Made by a program: the position numbers and the translations under genes. Below, piece by piece: positions 8,439 through 17,881 of a DNA stretch of 64,000 nucleotides (its first letter is position 1; every line of letters begins with the position of its first letter). The notes beneath the pieces were generated by a model, which did no database searches, was not told the DNA's origin, and saw only the letters and a program-made list of their open reading frames with translations. Source of the DNA: Mycobacterium sp. 852013-50091_SCH5140682 (GTDB taxonomy: Bacteria; Actinomycetota; Actinomycetes; Mycobacteriales; Mycobacteriaceae); NCBI RefSeq assembly GCF_001665685.1, contig NZ_LZTB01000028.1:1-64000 (forward strand), written 5' to 3'.

Positions 8439-9049
8439 CGGGTGAGCGCCAACCGATCCCGCAGGCCAAGCTTGGCCAGGATGTTGGTGCGGTGCCGGTC
8501 AACGGTTTTCGCGCTGATGGTCAGTGTCGCGGCGATCTCGCGCGTCGAATAGCCCTCGGCGATGAGCTTGAGCACTTCCTCTTCACGCGGCGTCAGGATG
8601 GTGTCCGGCAGTTCCCCCTGCCTGGCCCGGTGCAGATAGTCCCGGATCAGGGCGGTCACCGCGCCCGCGTACAGAAACGGCTCACCGCGCATCGTCGCCC
8701 GGCACGCCTCCAGCAGATCGCGATCGGCGACCGACTTCAGCACATAGCCCGATGCCCCCGCTTTGAGCGCCTCGAAGAAATACTGCTCGTTGTCGTACAT
8801 CGACAGGATCAGGATGCGGACGTGCGGATGCGACCGGTTGATCTCACGTGCCGCCTGCAGACCGGTCATCCGCGGCATCGCGATGTCGAGAATCGCCAGA
8901 TCGACCGGGGTTTGGTCGAGCGCCGACACCGCTTCGTACCCGTCGGCCGCTTCGGCCACCACCTGCAGGTCGGGTTCGGCATCGATGATCATGCGCAGGC
9001 CGCTGCGCACCAGCGCGTGGTCGTCGGCCAGCAGAATCCGTGCGGTCAT
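8405..9049 (-). CDS. NarL/LuxR family response regulator
   Basis: This 214-residue response regulator has a receiver domain at residues 1-120 with acidic pocket DD near residues 9-10 and phosphoacceptor Asp55 in LAILDIAMP. The C-terminal LuxR-type HTH (about 145-205) contains LTPREEEVLKLIAEGYSTRE and KTVDRHRTNILAKL. The sensor kinase gene ends exactly where this gene starts (shared base 9049), so the two form a co-translated two-component pair, kinase first. The target genes are not evident. Confidence 0.94.
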   Translation of the reverse strand: MTARILLADDHALVRSGLRMIIDAEPDLQVVAEAADGYEAVSALDQTPVDLAILDIAMPRMTGLQAAREINRSHPHVRILILSMYDNEQYFFEALKAGASGYVLKSVADRDLLEACRATMRGEPFLYAGAVTALIRDYLHRARQGELPDTILTPREEEVLKLIAEGYSTREIAATLTISAKTVDRHRTNILAKLGLRDRLALTRYAIRAGLIEP

Positions 9050-10056
9050 CAGAGCGGGATCACCAACCGCACCTCCGTGCCGCCGTCTTGCGGTGAGGTG
9101 ATGGCCAATTCGGCATTCACCAGCAGCGCCCGCTCGCGCATGCCGTTGATCCCCGCCCCTTCGTCATCCACACCACCGCGGCCGTCGTCGGCGATCCGCA
9201 ATGTCACATCGCTTGCGCCGGAATGCAGATCGAGCCACACCTTGCTCGCTCCGGAATGCCGTGCCACATTCGTCAGGCTCTCCTGGGCGATCCGGTAACA
9301 CACCAACTCCACGTCGGGGCGCAACCGAACTTCCTGTGGTGCAATATGTTTGACCACGGCGATACCCGAAGCCTGACCGAAGTCGGTGCACAGCGCGTTG
9401 AGTGCGCTGTGCAGCCCGAGATCCTCCAACGCGTCGGGACGCAGGCGTCGGGCAATTTCGCGGACCTCGTCAAGGCTGGACCGCACGATCTCCTGCGCAT
9501 CGGCGAGTTCGTCCTGCATCGACGCGGGGGCCTGGTCGGCGACCCGTTTGAGCCGCAGCAGGGCCACCGTGAGGGTCTGGCCGATCTCGTCGTGCAACTC
9601 CCGGGCGATGCGTTGACGCTCGTTCTCCTGAGCCGCAAGTGCCGACGCGCTCGCGGTGGTCCGCTCGATCTCCAACCGATCGAGCATCGCGTTGAACGAC
9701 GTGATCAGGTTTTCCAGATCGCTGTTGCCTCCCGGGTTCATCCGGTCGATGCGCTTGGGCGGATCGACTCGCCGCATTGACGCGGCGAGCCGATCCAGAG
9801 GGGCAAGACTCGAGCGCAGCAGCACCGCGTTGGCGGTCAGGATCACCACCAAACCCACGAGCAGCACCGGAATTTCGGCGAGCTTGATGCGCGACGACAC
9901 CGACGCAGGCGACACCGCCAGGATCAACGTGCCGAGCGTGAAGATCAGCCCGTTGATGAGAAACACCCGACGGAACAGCGCCGTCGCCGGGGTGCGCGCC
10001 GCTTTCACCCCACCAGGGTGGCGTGCGACGCCGAGGTTTGTCCATACAGGCGCCAT
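9049..10056 (-). CDS. NarX/DesK-type sensor histidine kinase
   Basis: This 335-residue kinase has two close membrane helices (about 28-50 and 62-85) and so almost no extracellular sensor, then a HAMP-like linker and a HisKA_3 dimerisation helix with [20 protein letters not shown] carrying the phosphorylated His (about His155). A C-terminal HATPase ([20 protein letters not shown]) follows. It partners with the NarL-type regulator directly downstream. The start was taken at ATG 10056 behind GAGGGGG; a GTG fifteen codons later is possible. With so little extracytoplasmic sequence the signal may be sensed in the membrane. Confidence 0.92.
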   Translation of the reverse strand: MAPVWTNLGVARHPGGVKAARTPATALFRRVFLINGLIFTLGTLILAVSPASVSSRIKLAEIPVLLVGLVVILTANAVLLRSSLAPLDRLAASMRRVDPPKRIDRMNPGGNSDLENLITSFNAMLDRLEIERTTASASALAAQENERQRIARELHDEIGQTLTVALLRLKRVADQAPASMQDELADAQEIVRSSLDEVREIARRLRPDALEDLGLHSALNALCTDFGQASGIAVVKHIAPQEVRLRPDVELVCYRIAQESLTNVARHSGASKVWLDLHSGASDVTLRIADDGRGGVDDEGAGINGMRERALLVNAELAITSPQDGGTEVRLVIPL

Positions 10057-10151
10057 CCCCCTCGGAATGGGTGTCAGACCCGATGGTCAGCGACCGGACG
10101 GCGCCCCAAACTGAGCGCAATCGACGCCCGGCGACTCGGAGAACGAGGACC

Positions 10152-10640
10152 ATGACCGTAGCGACCCACTGGAACGAAGACATGCAGGCACACGAAATCG
10201 CCGTCCACCCACCGACGGTCCGCATCGACGACCCGGTGTCCAAGGCGGTCCAGCTCATGGTGGTCAACCGGCTGCCCGGACTGGTGGTGGTCGACGATTC
10301 GGGGCGGCCCGTCGCGGTACTCCCCGGCACCCAGGTGCTGCGCCTGGCGATACCCGAGTCCTACCAAGACGATCCCGCCCTGGTACGCACGGTCGACGAG
10401 ATCCACGCCGACCTGTTCTGGCACGGACCCGGCAAACTCACCGTCGGCGACTGTCTGCCCACACCCGTGGCGAAACCGGCCACTGTGCCGCCCGACGCGA
10501 CGCTGCTGGAGATCGCGACCGTCATGGCGAACAAGCGCAGCCCGCTGATCGCCGTCGTCGACAACACCGGTCGGCTCACCGGGGCGGTGACGCTCGAACG
10601 GCTGCTGACCAGTCTGGCGGTGGCCGGGCCCGGCGACTGA
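10152..10640 (+). CDS. CBS domain protein
   Basis: The 162-residue protein starts at ATG 10152 after GAACGAGGA. It consists of two CBS motifs (about 14-60 and 100-155): [20 protein letters not shown] with [13 protein letters not shown], then [20 protein letters not shown] with [18 protein letters not shown]. Paired CBS motifs bind adenosine nucleotides and usually gate a partner. The transporter gene begins 8 bp downstream, so it probably regulates that transporter. The same pairing is seen in M. tuberculosis (Rv2683 with the ArsB-like Rv2684). Confidence 0.88.
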   Translation: MTVATHWNEDMQAHEIAVHPPTVRIDDPVSKAVQLMVVNRLPGLVVVDDSGRPVAVLPGTQVLRLAIPESYQDDPALVRTVDEIHADLFWHGPGKLTVGDCLPTPVAKPATVPPDATLLEIATVMANKRSPLIAVVDNTGRLTGAVTLERLLTSLAVAGPGD

Positions 10641-10648
10641 TCCCCCTG

Positions 10649-11995
10649 GTGCTCGCCGCAGAAGTCACCCCCGTCTCATCGCTCGCCGCAGACTTCTCCC
10701 CCGTCGCTTCGCTCGCCCCGGTCCTGGCACTGGCCATCTTCGTCACCGCCTTCTGGTTCATCGCCACCGAGCGGGCCGACAAGGTCAAGACCGTCCTCAT
10801 CGCGGCCGGCCTGATGGCGTTGCTCGGGCTCATCCCCGGCGAGCGGGTGTTCTACTCCGAACACGAAGGCATCGACTGGAACGTCATCTTCCTGCTGCTC
10901 GGGATGATGGTCATCGTCGGTGTGGTCAAGCAGACCGGGCTGTTCGATTTCCTCGCGATCTGGGCGGCAAAACGCTCACGCGGCAAGCCTTTTCGGCTCA
11001 TGGTGATGCTGATGCTGATCACCGCGATCGCGTCGCCCGTGCTCGACAACGTCACCATCATCCTGCTGGTCGCCCCCGTCACGCTGGTGATCTGCGACCG
11101 GTTGCGCATCTCCCCGCAGCCCTACCTCATCGCCGAGGTACTGGCATCCAACATCGGCGGCGCCGCGACCCTGATCGGCGACCCGCCCAACATCATCATC
11201 GGCAGCCGAGCCGGCTTGACCTTCAACGACTTTCTGGTGCACATGGCGCCCGCGGTGGCGATCATCTTCGCACTGTTCGTGGTGTTCACCCGGCTGCTGT
11301 TCCGAAAAGACCTGCGCGCCGAAGAGATTCACATCGATGAGGTCATGGCGCTGCAGGAACGCCGGGCGATCAAGGACACCCGCCTGCTCGTTCGCGCACT
11401 GGTGGTGCTGAACCTGGTCATCCTCGGCTTCGCCCTGCATTCGGTACTGCCTGTGGCACCGTCGGTCGTGGCCCTGCTCGGGGCCGGCGTGATGCTGCTG
11501 GTCACCGACGTCGACGTGGGCGAGATCCTGCCCGAGGTGGAGTGGCCGACGCTGGTGTTCTTCATGGGCTTGTTCGTGATGGTCGCCGGGCTGGTGCACA
11601 CCGGAGTGATCGGAAAACTCGGCTCGGTGGCCGAGTCGGCATTCGGCGACAACTGGTTCGGCGCGGCCACGGCATTGTTGTTCGGGTCGGCGGTGGTCGG
11701 CGCGTTCGTCGACAACATCCCCTACACCGCGACCATGACGCCCGTCGTCGAATCGATGGTGGCGCAGACCCCGGACGCCGACACCGGCCAGGCGCTGTGG
11801 TGGGCCTTCGCGCTGGGCGCCTGCTTCTCCGGCAACGGCACCGCGATCGCGGCGAGCGCCAACGTGGTCGCGCTCGGCATCGCCCAGCGCGCCGGGCACC
11901 CGATCAGTTTCTGGCGCTTCACCCGCTACGGCGTCGTGGTGACGCTGCTGAGCACAGCGCTGGCGTGGATCTACGTGTGGCTGCGCTATTTCTGA
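10649..11995 (+). CDS. ArsB/CitMHS (ion transporter superfamily) membrane transporter
   Basis: This 448-residue protein has 11-12 membrane helices. The signature ASNIGGAATLIGDPPNIIIG lies near residues 167-186, and SAVVGAFVDNIPYTATMTP marks the second repeat, as in ArsB/NhaD/CitM transporters. The substrate (arsenite, Na+, dicarboxylate) cannot be told; no arsR or arsC is nearby. The GTG start at 10649 follows the CBS gene by 8 bp. The N-terminus contains an imperfect 10-residue duplication (LAAEVTPVSS / LAADFSPVAS), matched at DNA level over about 30 bp, so the true start may lie within it. Confidence 0.88.
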   Translation: MLAAEVTPVSSLAADFSPVASLAPVLALAIFVTAFWFIATERADKVKTVLIAAGLMALLGLIPGERVFYSEHEGIDWNVIFLLLGMMVIVGVVKQTGLFDFLAIWAAKRSRGKPFRLMVMLMLITAIASPVLDNVTIILLVAPVTLVICDRLRISPQPYLIAEVLASNIGGAATLIGDPPNIIIGSRAGLTFNDFLVHMAPAVAIIFALFVVFTRLLFRKDLRAEEIHIDEVMALQERRAIKDTRLLVRALVVLNLVILGFALHSVLPVAPSVVALLGAGVMLLVTDVDVGEILPEVEWPTLVFFMGLFVMVAGLVHTGVIGKLGSVAESAFGDNWFGAATALLFGSAVVGAFVDNIPYTATMTPVVESMVAQTPDADTGQALWWAFALGACFSGNGTAIAASANVVALGIAQRAGHPISFWRFTRYGVVVTLLSTALAWIYVWLRYF

Positions 11996-12004
11996 GGTGC
12001 GCAT

Positions 12005-12046
12005 CGAGATTCACAAGAGGGACAAGATCATGCCGATTTTTGTCCC
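12005..12046 (+). repeat. Left copy of 42-bp inverted repeat bracketing the DUF559-like gene
   Basis: This 42-bp stretch begins CGAGATTCACAAGAGGGACA and ends TTTTTGTCCC. It matches the reverse complement of 12946-12987 at 38 of 42 positions. Within each copy GGGACAA and TTGTCCC form a 7-bp stem. The inner half encodes the last residues (QGQKSA) and stop of the bracketed gene; the outer end lies 9 bp after the transporter stop. Confidence 0.85.
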
Positions 12047-12897
12047 TGGCTACAGTCTCGACGCCAGCCGCGGCTGAGCAATGCTCGTTCGACACGGGCG
12101 AGGACGTCGGCGATGTTGTCCTCGGCGATCACGCGGATGACGATCCACCTCATGGCCTCGAGCTCGCGTAGGGTCTTCCGGTCCTGCACATAGCGTTTGC
12201 GGTCGGACTGGTGGAAGATGCCGTCGTAATTGACGCCGACACCGAACTGCTCCCAACCCATATCGAGCACCGCCACCACGCGGCCGCGTCCCACCGTCAC
12301 CACGATCTGGGTTTCGTCGGGCGGCATTCCGGCGTCGGTCAATCGCAGGCGCAGCCATGTTTCCCGCGGGGAATCGGCACCCGAGTCGACCAGCGGCAGT
12401 GCGACTTTCAGTGCCCGGATCCCCCGAACGCTCGGGTAACGCGCGATAAGCGGCGTGACGTCGTCGACGGTGACGCGCCGGGTCCATGCCAACGCATCAA
12501 TACGTGCGACGGCCTCGTCGCGTGGGTAGTGGCGGCCGAGGTCGAACACGGTGCGCGCAGGTGTGGTGACCGGCATGCCCACGACCCGCTTGATTTCGTC
12601 GTCAGAAAGGGTCTCGTTGCGCACAACCAAACCTGCAGGTGGCCGGGTGTTGTTCCAGATGAGTTCGACCGGGACGTCGGGATCCACGTACGCCGCACCG
12701 TGCAGAGCCGACGCGGCGACGCCGGCGATCACTGCCCGACGGCCCGACCACAGCCAGGCACCGACGGTCCGGTCGCGCAGCGTCGGCTCCCCTCGCACAT
12801 ATACGTCGGGGAACAGCCTTTGGTAGTGGTGTCGCAGTTCATTACGCGTGACGAGCTGCTTGGACATTGCTTCACTGCCGACGATCACCCCACCCAT
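12028..12897 (-). CDS. AbiEi-like / DUF559-like protein in an inverted-repeat cassette
   Basis: This 289-residue protein is of a type common and multicopy in mycobacteria. The N-terminal half (GVAASALHGAAY, TPARTVFDLG) looks like the AbiEi-type regulator module. The C-terminal half (VVAVLDMGWEQFGVGVNYDG, then RKTLRELEAMRWIVIRVIAE) resembles DUF559, a Vsr/restriction-endonuclease-like fold. The usual catalytic Glu of the (I/V)E-(Y)-DG strand is Asn here (VNYDG), so nuclease activity may be lost. The start is uncertain: ATG 12897 or ATG 12867, neither with a clear ribosome site. It stands alone inside a 42-bp inverted repeat. A role as antitoxin, nuclease or mobile passenger is unproven. Confidence 0.75.
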   Translation of the reverse strand: MGGVIVGSEAMSKQLVTRNELRHHYQRLFPDVYVRGEPTLRDRTVGAWLWSGRRAVIAGVAASALHGAAYVDPDVPVELIWNNTRPPAGLVVRNETLSDDEIKRVVGMPVTTPARTVFDLGRHYPRDEAVARIDALAWTRRVTVDDVTPLIARYPSVRGIRALKVALPLVDSGADSPRETWLRLRLTDAGMPPDETQIVVTVGRGRVVAVLDMGWEQFGVGVNYDGIFHQSDRKRYVQDRKTLRELEAMRWIVIRVIAEDNIADVLARVERALLSRGWRRDCSQGQKSA

Positions 12898-12945
12898 GCC
12901 GGAATGTTGGCACGCGGTACCGACACCACACCGAGGCTGTACTGG

Positions 12946-12987
12946 GGGACAAATCTCGGCCTGATTTTGTCCCTCTTGTGAATCTCG
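12946..12987 (-). repeat. Right copy of 42-bp inverted repeat
   Basis: Reverse-complement partner of 12005-12046 (38/42 identical), with the same internal GGGACAA/TTGTCCC hairpin. It lies 49 bp upstream of the start of the DUF559-like gene and 6 bp past the stop of the monooxygenase gene, so both copies sit directly against the ends of flanking genes. Confidence 0.85.
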
Positions 12988-12992
12988 GTGAG

Positions 12993-14411
12993 TCAGGCGC
13001 GGGTCCAGTGCGCGATGGCCGCACGCACGTCGGAGGAACGCGGTAACCGTTCGCTGGCCCAGGCCACGTAGCCGTCGGGCCGGACCAGCACCGCGTCGGG
13101 CAATTCGGGCCGGTTGTCGATCGCCTGCACGACATCACAGCCGGCGACGTCGACCGGCGCCGCGGTGACCAACACGAACTTGCCTCCCCGCAGCAGCTCG
13201 TACAGTCGGCTGTTGCCGCATTTCACGTCGGCCATCCGGCGACCGACCAGCCAGTCCTCACCGCGGGCGTGGGGATAGGCGATGCCGATACCGCTGAGCA
13301 GCTCGGCCACGAACCGGCGCGTACGAGGTATCCGCAGCACGGTCGCGAGGACGAGCGCCCGCGCCCGCCGCGTGACCGGTGAGCCGAGCACGATCTGGTT
13401 GAACGCGTCGGTCATCTGCAGCACCCGCTCGCCGACCGGATGCCGTTCGCGTTCGTAGCTGTCCAGCAGCCACGGCGGGGCCTCCCCGCGGACCGCGGCC
13501 GCGAGCTTCCAACCCAGGTTGATGGCGTCGCCGAGCCCGGTGTTCATGCCCTGCCCACCCAGCGGGGAATGCACGTGTGCGGCGTCGCCCGCCAAGAACA
13601 CCCGCCCCGACCGATAGTGCCGGGCCTGCCGTCGTTCGCTGAGGAAACGCGAGCTCCACCGCATATCGCTCATGCCGAAGTCTTCGCCGGCGATCCGCTT
13701 GAACGCGTCGCGCATCTCATCGAGGGTCACAGGCTCGTCCAGCGGCGCCTGCTCCCGGGACCGGTCCCACGCGATCGCCCGGAACCAGCCGTCACCGAAC
13801 GGCACGAACAGCACCACGCCGTCGGCGCTCGTCCGGCCGAACAGGGTTTCGGTGGGCTGCTCGGCCAGCCGGACGTCGGCCAGCAGGATGTGCGTGGCGT
13901 ACTGCTTGCCGACGAAGTCGATGCCGAGCAGCTCGCGCACCGCGCTGTGCGCCCCGTCGCATCCGACGACATAGTCGGCACGCAGACTGTCCCCGCCTGC
14001 CAACTCGACCGTCACGCCGTCGTCATCCTGTTGGAGCCCGACAACTTCCGCACCGCGGCGCACCGTGACACCCAGCTGGGCGGCCCGCTCCTCCAGCACG
14101 TGTTCGGTGCCGCTCTGCGGGACGATCAACACCATGCCGAACTGAGTAGGCAATTCGCGCAAGTCCAATGTGCGGCCGCCGGGCGGAGCCACGTTGTGGA
14201 CCGGCACTCCGCGGGCGATGAGCTCATCGACCAGGCCGCGCCCGTCGAGCAGCTCAAGGGTGCGGGCATGCACGGCGAAAGCCCTGGTGATGTTGGGCGT
14301 TGTGGTGCGCTCTTCGAGCACTGTGACCGCTGCACCGCCGAGCGCGAGCTCGCAGGCCAGCATCAAACCGGTCGGCCCGGCACCGACCACCAGAACCTCA
14401 CGGGTTCCCAC
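12993..14411 (-). CDS. FAD-dependent aromatic hydroxylase (PheA/TfdB/OtcC-like)
   Basis: From the GTG at 14411 the protein has 472 residues. It shows the N-terminal FAD Rossmann motif VLVVGAGPTGLMLACELAL, the middle DG motif VVGCDGAHSAVRELLG, and the GD motif FLAGDAAHVHSPLGGQGMNT. The C-terminus (LPDAVLVRPDGYVAWASE) is the thioredoxin-like end of phenol hydroxylase relatives. Such NADPH-dependent single-component monooxygenases hydroxylate aromatics or antibiotics (rifampicin, tetracycline); the substrate is not predictable. A GTG at 14432 would add seven residues. It is divergent from mrpA with a 126-bp gap. Confidence 0.9.
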   Translation of the reverse strand: MGTREVLVVGAGPTGLMLACELALGGAAVTVLEERTTTPNITRAFAVHARTLELLDGRGLVDELIARGVPVHNVAPPGGRTLDLRELPTQFGMVLIVPQSGTEHVLEERAAQLGVTVRRGAEVVGLQQDDDGVTVELAGGDSLRADYVVGCDGAHSAVRELLGIDFVGKQYATHILLADVRLAEQPTETLFGRTSADGVVLFVPFGDGWFRAIAWDRSREQAPLDEPVTLDEMRDAFKRIAGEDFGMSDMRWSSRFLSERRQARHYRSGRVFLAGDAAHVHSPLGGQGMNTGLGDAINLGWKLAAAVRGEAPPWLLDSYERERHPVGERVLQMTDAFNQIVLGSPVTRRARALVLATVLRIPRTRRFVAELLSGIGIAYPHARGEDWLVGRRMADVKCGNSRLYELLRGGKFVLVTAAPVDVAGCDVVQAIDNRPELPDAVLVRPDGYVAWASERLPRSSDVRAAIAHWTRA

Positions 14412-14537
14412 AGGAATCGATGCTAGCGACACCCGCCCACGTAGAATGGCCGAAACCCCGACGCCATTTGTGCTCGTTGATTCCGCGTCAGCGCTCAACG
14501 GTGTCCGACACCCCGACCCCAACCAGATCGGAGTGCC

Positions 14538-17420
14538 ATGCTCGCCGTATTGGTCGCTCACGCGGTAGCCACCGCGCTTGCGCCCCTTCTGGTCGCCAGA
14601 TGGGGCCGAGCGGCGTTTTATCCGCTCGCCCTCGTACCGCTCGGATCGCTGGTGTGGGTGGCGCTGAACTGGCCCAGCCACGACCGGGTGCCCACTCTGC
14701 ACATCCCGTGGCTGCCCGAACTGTCGATGAACATCACGCTGCGCTTCGACTCGCTCGCGGCGATCATGAGCGTGCTGGTGCTGGCCATCGGCGCGCTTGT
14801 CCTCCTCTATTGCGCCGACTATTTCCACCATCACGACGGGCACAAAGAAAACCGGCTGCCCAGCTTCGCCGCCGAGCTGGTCGCGTTCTCCGGAGCCATG
14901 TTCGGGCTGGTGGTCAGCGACAACATGCTGGTGCTCTACATCTTCTGGGAAACCACCACGGTGCTGTCGTTCCTGCTCGTCGGCCACTACGCCGAACGCG
15001 CCACCAGCCGCCGCGCGGCGACCCAGGCCTTGCTGGTGACGACCTTCGGCGGGTTGGCCATGCTGGTCGGCATCGTGGTGCTCGGGCAGCTGGCGGGCAC
15101 CTATCTGTTGTCAGAACTGATCGCGTCCCCGCCCGGTGGCACCGCGACCGCGATCGGCGTGGCGCTGATCCTCGTCGGCGCGCTGTCCAAATCGGCGATC
15201 GTCCCGATGCATTTCTGGCTCCCCGGAGCGATGGCGGCCCCCACGCCCGTCAGTGCCTATCTGCATGCCGCCGCCATGGTGAAGGCCGGTGTCTATCTGG
15301 TGGCGCGGATGACGCCGGGGTTCGCCGACACCCCGCTGTGGCGGCCGATGGTGATCGGTCTCGGGCTGCTCACCATGCTGCTGGCCGGCTGGCGGGCGGT
15401 GCGCGAGTATGACCTCAAGTTGATCCTGGCGTTCGGCACGGTCAGCCAGCTTGGCCTGATCACGGTCATGGTCGGGGCAGGTGGCAGCGACATGATGCTG
15501 GCCGGGTTGGCCATGCTGTGCGCGCACGCAATGTTCAAAGCAGCGCTGTTCATGGTGGTCGGCATCATCGACCACGCCACCGGCACCCGCGACATCCGCA
15601 GGCTCGCGGGGCTCGGACGGCACAATCGCCCGCTGTTCGTCATCGCCGTCGGCGCGACCGCGAGCATGGCCGCGTTGCCGCCGTTCTTCGGGTTCGTCGC
15701 CAAAGAGGCCGACCTGGAGACCGTGCTGCACAGCCCTGCGCTGGGCTCCGCGGCTCCGTGGGTGCTGACCGGCATCGTGGTGGGCTCGGTGTTCACCACG
15801 ATCTACAGCCTGCGCTTCCTGTGGGGCGCGTTCGCCGCGAAGGGTCTGCCGCAGCCGAGCACCCGGGTCGCCGAGATGCATCGCCCGTCAACCAGTTTCC
15901 TCACCGCTCCTGCCATCCTCGCCACCGCAGGCCTGGCCTTCGGGCTATGGCCTGCCGGCATGGACGCGGTGCTCGACGAATACGCCAACACGATGCCCGG
16001 CGGCTCGGGTTATCACCTGGCGCTCTGGCACGGGTTGGGCCTGCCGCTGCTGCTGTCGGTGGTCGTCCTCGCCGTCGGTACCGCCGCGTTCTTCGGCCGG
16101 AACCGGTTGCCGCGCGCGGGGTCCGGCTTCCTGCCGCTGGGCAACGCCGACCGCATGTACGACGCGGTGATCCGCGGATTGGACATCTTCGCCGTCCGGT
16201 TGACCGCCGTGACGCAACGCGGCTCGCTGCCCGCCACCCAGTCGCTGATCCTCTCGACGCTCGTGCTGGTGCCGATCATCATGCTGGCGTTGGGCGCGCG
16301 GAACCGCCCGAATTTCGCGCTGTGGGATTCCCCGATCCAGGTGGTCGTCGGCGTGCTGATGCTGGCCGCCGCGCTCGGCGCCGTGGTGATGCGGAATCGA
16401 CTGGCCGCGGTTTTGCTGATCGGTGTGACCGGCTACGGCTGTGGCGCGATCTTCGCATTCCACGGCGCGCCCGACCTGGCCTTGACCCAATTCCTGGTCG
16501 AGACACTGGTTTTGGTGATCTTCCTGCTGGTGTTGCGGACCCTGCCCGCCGAGGCGGACCGGACCAACATCAACCGTCACCGGTTGCCGCGTGCGCTTCT
16601 GGCGCTGGCGGTCGGGGTCGCGGTGACCACCCTGGCGGTGTACGCGATGGCCGCACGCACCGGCGTCGGCATCGCCGCACTGCTGCCGGACGCGGCCTAC
16701 TACCGCGGGCATGGATCCAACACCGTCAACGTCCTGCTGGTCGACATCCGCGCCTGGGACACCATGGGCGAGATCATGGTGCTGCTGGTGGCGGCGACGG
16801 GCGTCGCGTCGCTGGTGTTCCGGCACCGTCGGTTCGGCGCCGCACCGCGGGTCAGCCAGGCCGTCGGTCAGCCCGACATCGGGCCCATCGCCGCGTACAG
16901 CCCGGCCGCCGGCGACATCACCTGGCTGCGCGGCAGCGAACTGCGTGATCCGCGGCACCGGTCGCTGGTGCTCGAGGTCGCGACGCGCATCATCTTCCCG
17001 CTGATCATGATGTTGTCGGCGTACTTCTTCTTCGCCGGGCACAACCACCCGGGCGGAGGTTTCGCCGGTGGACTGACCGCGGGCCTGGCCCTGGTGCTGC
17101 GGTATCTGGCCGGCGGGCGCTATGAACTCGGCGAGACACTGCCGCTGGATGCCGGGAAGATCCTGGGCACCGGGCTGGCGTTGTCGGCCACCACGGCGAT
17201 CACCTCGGTGGCCTTGGGTGCACCCGCGTTGTCGTCGGCCGTGCTTCAGCTCGACCTCCCGGTGTTCGGCCACGTCAAGCTCGTCACCGCACTGTTCTTC
17301 GACCTGGGGGTGTATCTCATCGTGGTCGGCCTGGTGCTCGACGTCCTGCGCAGCCTCGGCGCGCGCGTGGACACCGAGCTGGCAGAGGCGGCCGGGCTGT
17401 CCAAGGCGGTGACGCGATGA
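14538..17420 (+). CDS. mrpA: Mrp Na+/H+ antiporter subunit A fused to subunit B
   Basis: At 960 residues this is MrpA (MnhA, NuoL-related, about 20 helices) with MrpB at its C-terminus. The Nqo/antiporter core has FHHHDGHKENRLPSF and FWLPGAMAAPTPVSAYLHAA; the latter is the proton-channel Lys/His helix region seen in complex I subunits. From about residue 820 the sequence becomes the MnhB domain (FFFAGHNHPGGGFAGGLTAG). The start is ATG 14538. The next gene overlaps by 4 nt, beginning a six-gene operon for a secondary Na+(Li+)/H+ antiporter used in alkali and salt tolerance. Confidence 0.96.
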   Translation: MLAVLVAHAVATALAPLLVARWGRAAFYPLALVPLGSLVWVALNWPSHDRVPTLHIPWLPELSMNITLRFDSLAAIMSVLVLAIGALVLLYCADYFHHHDGHKENRLPSFAAELVAFSGAMFGLVVSDNMLVLYIFWETTTVLSFLLVGHYAERATSRRAATQALLVTTFGGLAMLVGIVVLGQLAGTYLLSELIASPPGGTATAIGVALILVGALSKSAIVPMHFWLPGAMAAPTPVSAYLHAAAMVKAGVYLVARMTPGFADTPLWRPMVIGLGLLTMLLAGWRAVREYDLKLILAFGTVSQLGLITVMVGAGGSDMMLAGLAMLCAHAMFKAALFMVVGIIDHATGTRDIRRLAGLGRHNRPLFVIAVGATASMAALPPFFGFVAKEADLETVLHSPALGSAAPWVLTGIVVGSVFTTIYSLRFLWGAFAAKGLPQPSTRVAEMHRPSTSFLTAPAILATAGLAFGLWPAGMDAVLDEYANTMPGGSGYHLALWHGLGLPLLLSVVVLAVGTAAFFGRNRLPRAGSGFLPLGNADRMYDAVIRGLDIFAVRLTAVTQRGSLPATQSLILSTLVLVPIIMLALGARNRPNFALWDSPIQVVVGVLMLAAALGAVVMRNRLAAVLLIGVTGYGCGAIFAFHGAPDLALTQFLVETLVLVIFLLVLRTLPAEADRTNINRHRLPRALLALAVGVAVTTLAVYAMAARTGVGIAALLPDAAYYRGHGSNTVNVLLVDIRAWDTMGEIMVLLVAATGVASLVFRHRRFGAAPRVSQAVGQPDIGPIAAYSPAAGDITWLRGSELRDPRHRSLVLEVATRIIFPLIMMLSAYFFFAGHNHPGGGFAGGLTAGLALVLRYLAGGRYELGETLPLDAGKILGTGLALSATTAITSVALGAPALSSAVLQLDLPVFGHVKLVTALFFDLGVYLIVVGLVLDVLRSLGARVDTELAEAAGLSKAVTR

Positions 17421-17881
17421 CGACGTTCCTGGTTCCTCTGCTGCTCATCGGCGGCCTCACCAGCACCGGCGTCTACCTGCTGCTCGAACGCAACCTGACC
17501 CGAATGCTCCTGGGCCTGTTGCTGATCGGCAACGCCGTCAACCTGCTGATGCTCACGGTCGGCGGGCCGTCGGGCAATCCGCCGATCCGCGGCAACACCA
17601 GCGACGGCGCCACCACGACGGCCGATCCCCTCGCGCAGGGCATGATCCTGACCGCCATCGTCATCAGCATGGGCATCGCGGCGTTCGTGTTGGCGCTGGC
17701 ATACCGGTCCTACCGGCTGACCACTGTCGAAGAGGTCAGCAACGATCCCGAGGACACGCGAGTGTCGCAGCAGTCCGGCACAGAAGACGAGGCGGAAGAC
17801 ATCCCCCAGCCAACGGCCACGCGCGATACCGATGCCCCCGACGAGCTGGACGCACTGCCCGGTTTCGAGGGGTCCAAGTGA
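17417..17881 (+). CDS. mrpC: Mrp antiporter subunit C
   Basis: This 154-residue protein has three membrane helices in the first 105 residues (LLLERNLTRMLLGLLLIGNA, then DPLAQGMILTAIVISMGIAA), the NuoK-like signature of MrpC/MnhC. A charged cytoplasmic tail of about 45 residues follows, longer than in Bacillus MrpC. The start overlaps the mrpA stop and the stop overlaps the mrpD start, so translation is coupled. Confidence 0.95.
   Translation: MTTFLVPLLLIGGLTSTGVYLLLERNLTRMLLGLLLIGNAVNLLMLTVGGPSGNPPIRGNTSDGATTTADPLAQGMILTAIVISMGIAAFVLALAYRSYRLTTVEEVSNDPEDTRVSQQSGTEDEAEDIPQPTATRDTDAPDELDALPGFEGSK

Noticed and set aside
12005..12987. Insertion sequence with terminal inverted repeats
   Set aside because: No transposase or target-site duplication was seen; reported instead as a repeat-bracketed gene with undecided origin.
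14412..14987. N-terminal extension of the FAD monooxygenase frame up to 14987
   Set aside because: It overlaps the start of mrpA on the other strand; the FAD motif should be at the N-terminus, so starts at 14411 or 14432 fit.
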